DNA of 64,000 bases from Neisseria lactamica NS19 (lineage in GTDB: Bacteria > Pseudomonadota > Gammaproteobacteria > Burkholderiales > Neisseriaceae), in the NCBI GenBank assembly GCA_000193795.2, contig AEPI01000040.1, forward strand, positions 1 to 64,000, written 5' to 3'. The position numbers and the translations under genes are program-made. Shown here piece by piece: positions 62,340 through 64,000 of this stretch (the stretch's first letter is position 1; each line of letters begins with the position of its first letter). Under the pieces are notes generated by a model. It had not been told where the DNA came from. It worked only from the letters and a program-made list of their open reading frames with translations, and searched no databases.

Positions 62340-62885
62340 ATGATTATAGTTGAACATTTAGAGCATTATTTGGGTGAAATCGAAAGCGGTATAAAATGCT
62401 TGGATCGGCGTTATCATCTCAGCGTTTCCGTATTCCCATCACAACCATATAAAGGGGTAACTACTTTTTCTACTTTAGGCTTGAATCGATATGACTTGAA
62501 CTATAAGAGTAGGTTTGAATTAATTTTTACCTGTTCTGAAGAATGGAATAAAGAAAATATTGCAGCTTTTCTATCAGGAGTAGCCGAATATTTGATTGAC
62601 AATAGAAAACCTATTTTAAGAGGTGAAATTATTCAATTACCCAGGGTAATTATCGAAGGTAGCAAAATGGATGCACTGTATGTTTCCGCCCCATTTTATT
62701 TCGATGATGATTTTCAGGTCTGTTATGGCGAACACTACAATACCGTTTTCCCTTTGCTTGTCCCGTTGTATAAACAGGAAGCGGAATTGGTGGAAAAAAA
62801 GGGTTGGAATGCTTTTGAGCAGTTTTTGCTGGATAATGAAGTTGACAACCTTTCGGATATGAATAGGAAACCGTTTGTTTGGTAA
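62340..62885 (+). CDS. SUFU-domain protein, putative immunity (first copy)
   Basis: A 181-residue protein with the Suppressor-of-Fused-like pattern: TTFSTLGLNRYDLNYKSRFELIFTC, then GEIIQLPRVI and ALYVSAPFYFDDDF. SUFU-family proteins are frequent immunity proteins in polymorphic toxin loci, and this one is coded in AT-rich DNA downstream of mafB. It may protect against another toxin rather than the adjacent one. The ATG at 62340 has only a poor ribosome site (AAAGTTTAAGAAAAA). Confidence 0.78.
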   Translation: MIIVEHLEHYLGEIESGIKCLDRRYHLSVSVFPSQPYKGVTTFSTLGLNRYDLNYKSRFELIFTCSEEWNKENIAAFLSGVAEYLIDNRKPILRGEIIQLPRVIIEGSKMDALYVSAPFYFDDDFQVCYGEHYNTVFPLLVPLYKQEAELVEKKGWNAFEQFLLDNEVDNLSDMNRKPFVW

Positions 62886-62894
62886 ATACCGTTC

Positions 62895-62906
62895 TTCAGA
62901 CGACCT
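62895..62906 (-). other. Variant uptake sequence AGGTCGTCTGAA
   Basis: Exact N. mucosa-type uptake sequence on the minus strand between the two SUFU genes. Confidence 0.78.
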
Positions 62907-62926
62907 TTGAAAACAGGCTAAAAAGC

Positions 62927-63475
62927 ATGGACTACAACCAAACTGTTTTATCTCACTTGCAAAGATTTTGGAAACATCATGATATTAAAAGATTTACTTG
63001 GACTTTAGGAAGGATTGTCGAAGAACTTCCCGATTTCCAAGTTTTCCAAGTGATTCCTAATCATGAAGATGAGCCTTGGGTTTATGTCAGCTCTGGGATA
63101 GGTCAATTTTTAGGACAGGAGTTTTTTATCGTCAGCCCGTTTGAAACGCCCGAACATATTGAGACCTTGGCAATGCCGGCATCTGCAAGTATGCATTATC
63201 CTGATCAATTTCAATTAGGGAAAACTGTCAATATCGGCAGACCGTGGGTCGAGCAATCATCCTTCCGGCATTTTCTGATTTCCCTGCCTTATCCTTACGG
63301 GCAAGAGTTGGAATATATGGATAATGTCCGATTTTTCTGGTTATTGCCGATTACCCGTCAAGAGAGGCTTTTTCTAGATACTCATTCGGTAGAAGAATTG
63401 GAAACGAAATTCGATGAAGCGGGTATTGGTTATTTAGATATAAATCGTGTGAGTACTGTCTGGCAGGTAGGATAA
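62927..63475 (+). CDS. SUFU-domain protein, putative immunity (second copy)
   Basis: A 182-residue protein of the same broad family as the previous gene: FQVFQVIPNHEDEPWVYVSSGIGQF, EFFIVSPFETPEHIE and NVRFFWLLPITRQERLF. A TTG at 62879 in the same frame would overlap the first SUFU gene; the ATG at 62927 gives a length like its neighbour. The two differ strongly in sequence, so they are not a recent duplication. Role inferred from locus context. Confidence 0.75.
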   Translation: MDYNQTVLSHLQRFWKHHDIKRFTWTLGRIVEELPDFQVFQVIPNHEDEPWVYVSSGIGQFLGQEFFIVSPFETPEHIETLAMPASASMHYPDQFQLGKTVNIGRPWVEQSSFRHFLISLPYPYGQELEYMDNVRFFWLLPITRQERLFLDTHSVEELETKFDEAGIGYLDINRVSTVWQVG

Positions 63476-63489
63476 AAACCCGGTAATCA

Positions 63490-63534
63490 AAATGCCGTCT
63501 GAAACGATATTCGGCTTTCAGACGGCATTTTTGT
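63490..63534. terminator. Inverted DUS pair between converging genes
   Basis: Standard meningococcal ATGCCGTCTGAA and complement, 13-base loop, T-run on both sides; serves the maf locus and relA. Confidence 0.85.
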
Positions 63535-63536
63535 AT

Positions 63537-64000
63537 TTAGAGCCGGGTAACGCTCAACACGCCTTTGACATCGCCGAGGCCGGCGAGGACGCGCGGGAGG
63601 TCGTTAACTTGTTTGACTTCGAGCGTGAACCGCATACTGGCTTCCAAGTCGCGGGACTGGGTTTGCACGGCGGTAACGTTGAGTTTGTGGCGGGCGAGCG
63701 CATCGGATACGTCGCGCAAAAGCCCCGCGCGGTCTTGGGCGCGGATTTCGATATCGACGGCGAACACTTGTCCTTCCTGCAACGCCGCCCAACTTGCGTC
63801 CAGCACTTTTTCGGGCGCGTGTTCGGCAAGGTGTCGGAAAGAGGGGCAGGTTTTGCGGTGTACCGAAATGCCGCGTTCGCGGGTAACGAAGCCGACAATA
63901 TCGTCGGGTGGCGCGGGTTTGCAGCATTTGGCAAGCGTGGTCATCAAACCGTCTTCGCCGTCGATGAGCACGCCGTTTTTGCCGCCTTTTTTGATTTTGG
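63537..64000 (-). CDS. relA: GTP pyrophosphokinase RelA, C-terminal part (cut by window end)
   Basis: The C-terminal 150 or so residues of a RelA/SpoT homologue, reading leftward from beyond 64000. The zinc-finger/conserved-cysteine segment TTLAKCCKPAPPDDIVGFVT with RGISVHRKTC, followed by an ACT domain (VDIEIRAQDRAGLLRDVSDAL), is seen. GRGISVHR-type sequence suits RelA better than SpoT. The catalytic domains lie outside the window, so synthetase versus hydrolase activity cannot be checked. Confidence 0.88.
   Translation of the reverse strand, partial: KIKKGGKNGVLIDGEDGLMTTLAKCCKPAPPDDIVGFVTRERGISVHRKTCPSFRHLAEHAPEKVLDASWAALQEGQVFAVDIEIRAQDRAGLLRDVSDALARHKLNVTAVQTQSRDLEASMRFTLEVKQVNDLPRVLAGLGDVKGVLSVTRL

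Overview
The window is chromosomal DNA of a pathogenic Neisseria, most likely N. meningitidis. Evidence: dozens of 12-bp DNA uptake sequences (ATGCCGTCTGAA), often as inverted pairs acting as terminators; Correia elements, dRS3/NIME arrays and REP2 repeats; and diagnostic genes (pglI, nadR, tbpBA, pldA, crgA/mdaB, lpxL1, mafB). N. gonorrhoeae is the main alternative.

Layout. 1-12.4 kb: tyrS; a phase-variable pilin-glycan O-acetyltransferase (pglI) switched OFF by a 12-nt poly-G tract; ychF; fhs; an EamA protein; murU; hpaC-like flavin reductase with the regulator nadR; a TlpA-like thioredoxin; tRNA-Lys; apbC; then a dRS3 array. 12.4-25.4 kb: Fur-boxed transferrin receptor operon tbpB-tbpA, polyamine-binding lipoprotein, rpsT, outer-membrane phospholipase pldA, a DUF502 protein, aspS, a PepSY-like protein and an L,D-transpeptidase. 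25.5-28.4 kb: an AT-rich bioF-bioG-bioC island carrying a full Haemophilus-type uptake signal, bordered by an rlmD fragment and a bioD fragment that ends in a Correia element. 28.5-32.7 kb: a tight five-gene operon (TPR/FimV-like, pseudo-receiver, Ras-like GTPase, two roadblock-type proteins), the least explained complete gene set here and the best candidate for an undescribed system. 32.8-35.6 kb: tRNA-Asn, a decayed region with a perfect 19-bp hairpin, and crgA/mdaB.

35.7-39.1 kb: transhydrogenase genes pntA and pntB with a MAPEG-like gene between them. 39.3-44.1 kb: serB, a ClC channel gene split by a foreign segment of about 0.65 kb, and purH. 44.1-45.2 kb: a large dRS3/NIME array plus a Correia element. 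45.2-60.4 kb: pepP, an unusual Nramp homologue, lysS, a FAD oxidoreductase, a RhlE-type helicase, dusB-fis-ruvC-lpxL1, a candidate small RNA, a PolB-like exonuclease and pepN. 60.5-63.5 kb: a polymorphic-toxin locus (mafB, small immunity-type gene, two SUFU-family genes) carrying uptake sequences of another Neisseria dialect. The window ends inside relA.

Together the window mixes housekeeping genes (translation, nucleotide, cofactor and wall metabolism) with host-interaction functions: iron piracy, LOS acylation, pilin glycan switching, contact-regulated transcription and inter-bacterial competition. Repeat arrays lie at nearly every change of gene neighbourhood, which suggests they mark past rearrangement points. 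Starts were chosen from ribosome binding sites and family lengths; no database search was possible.
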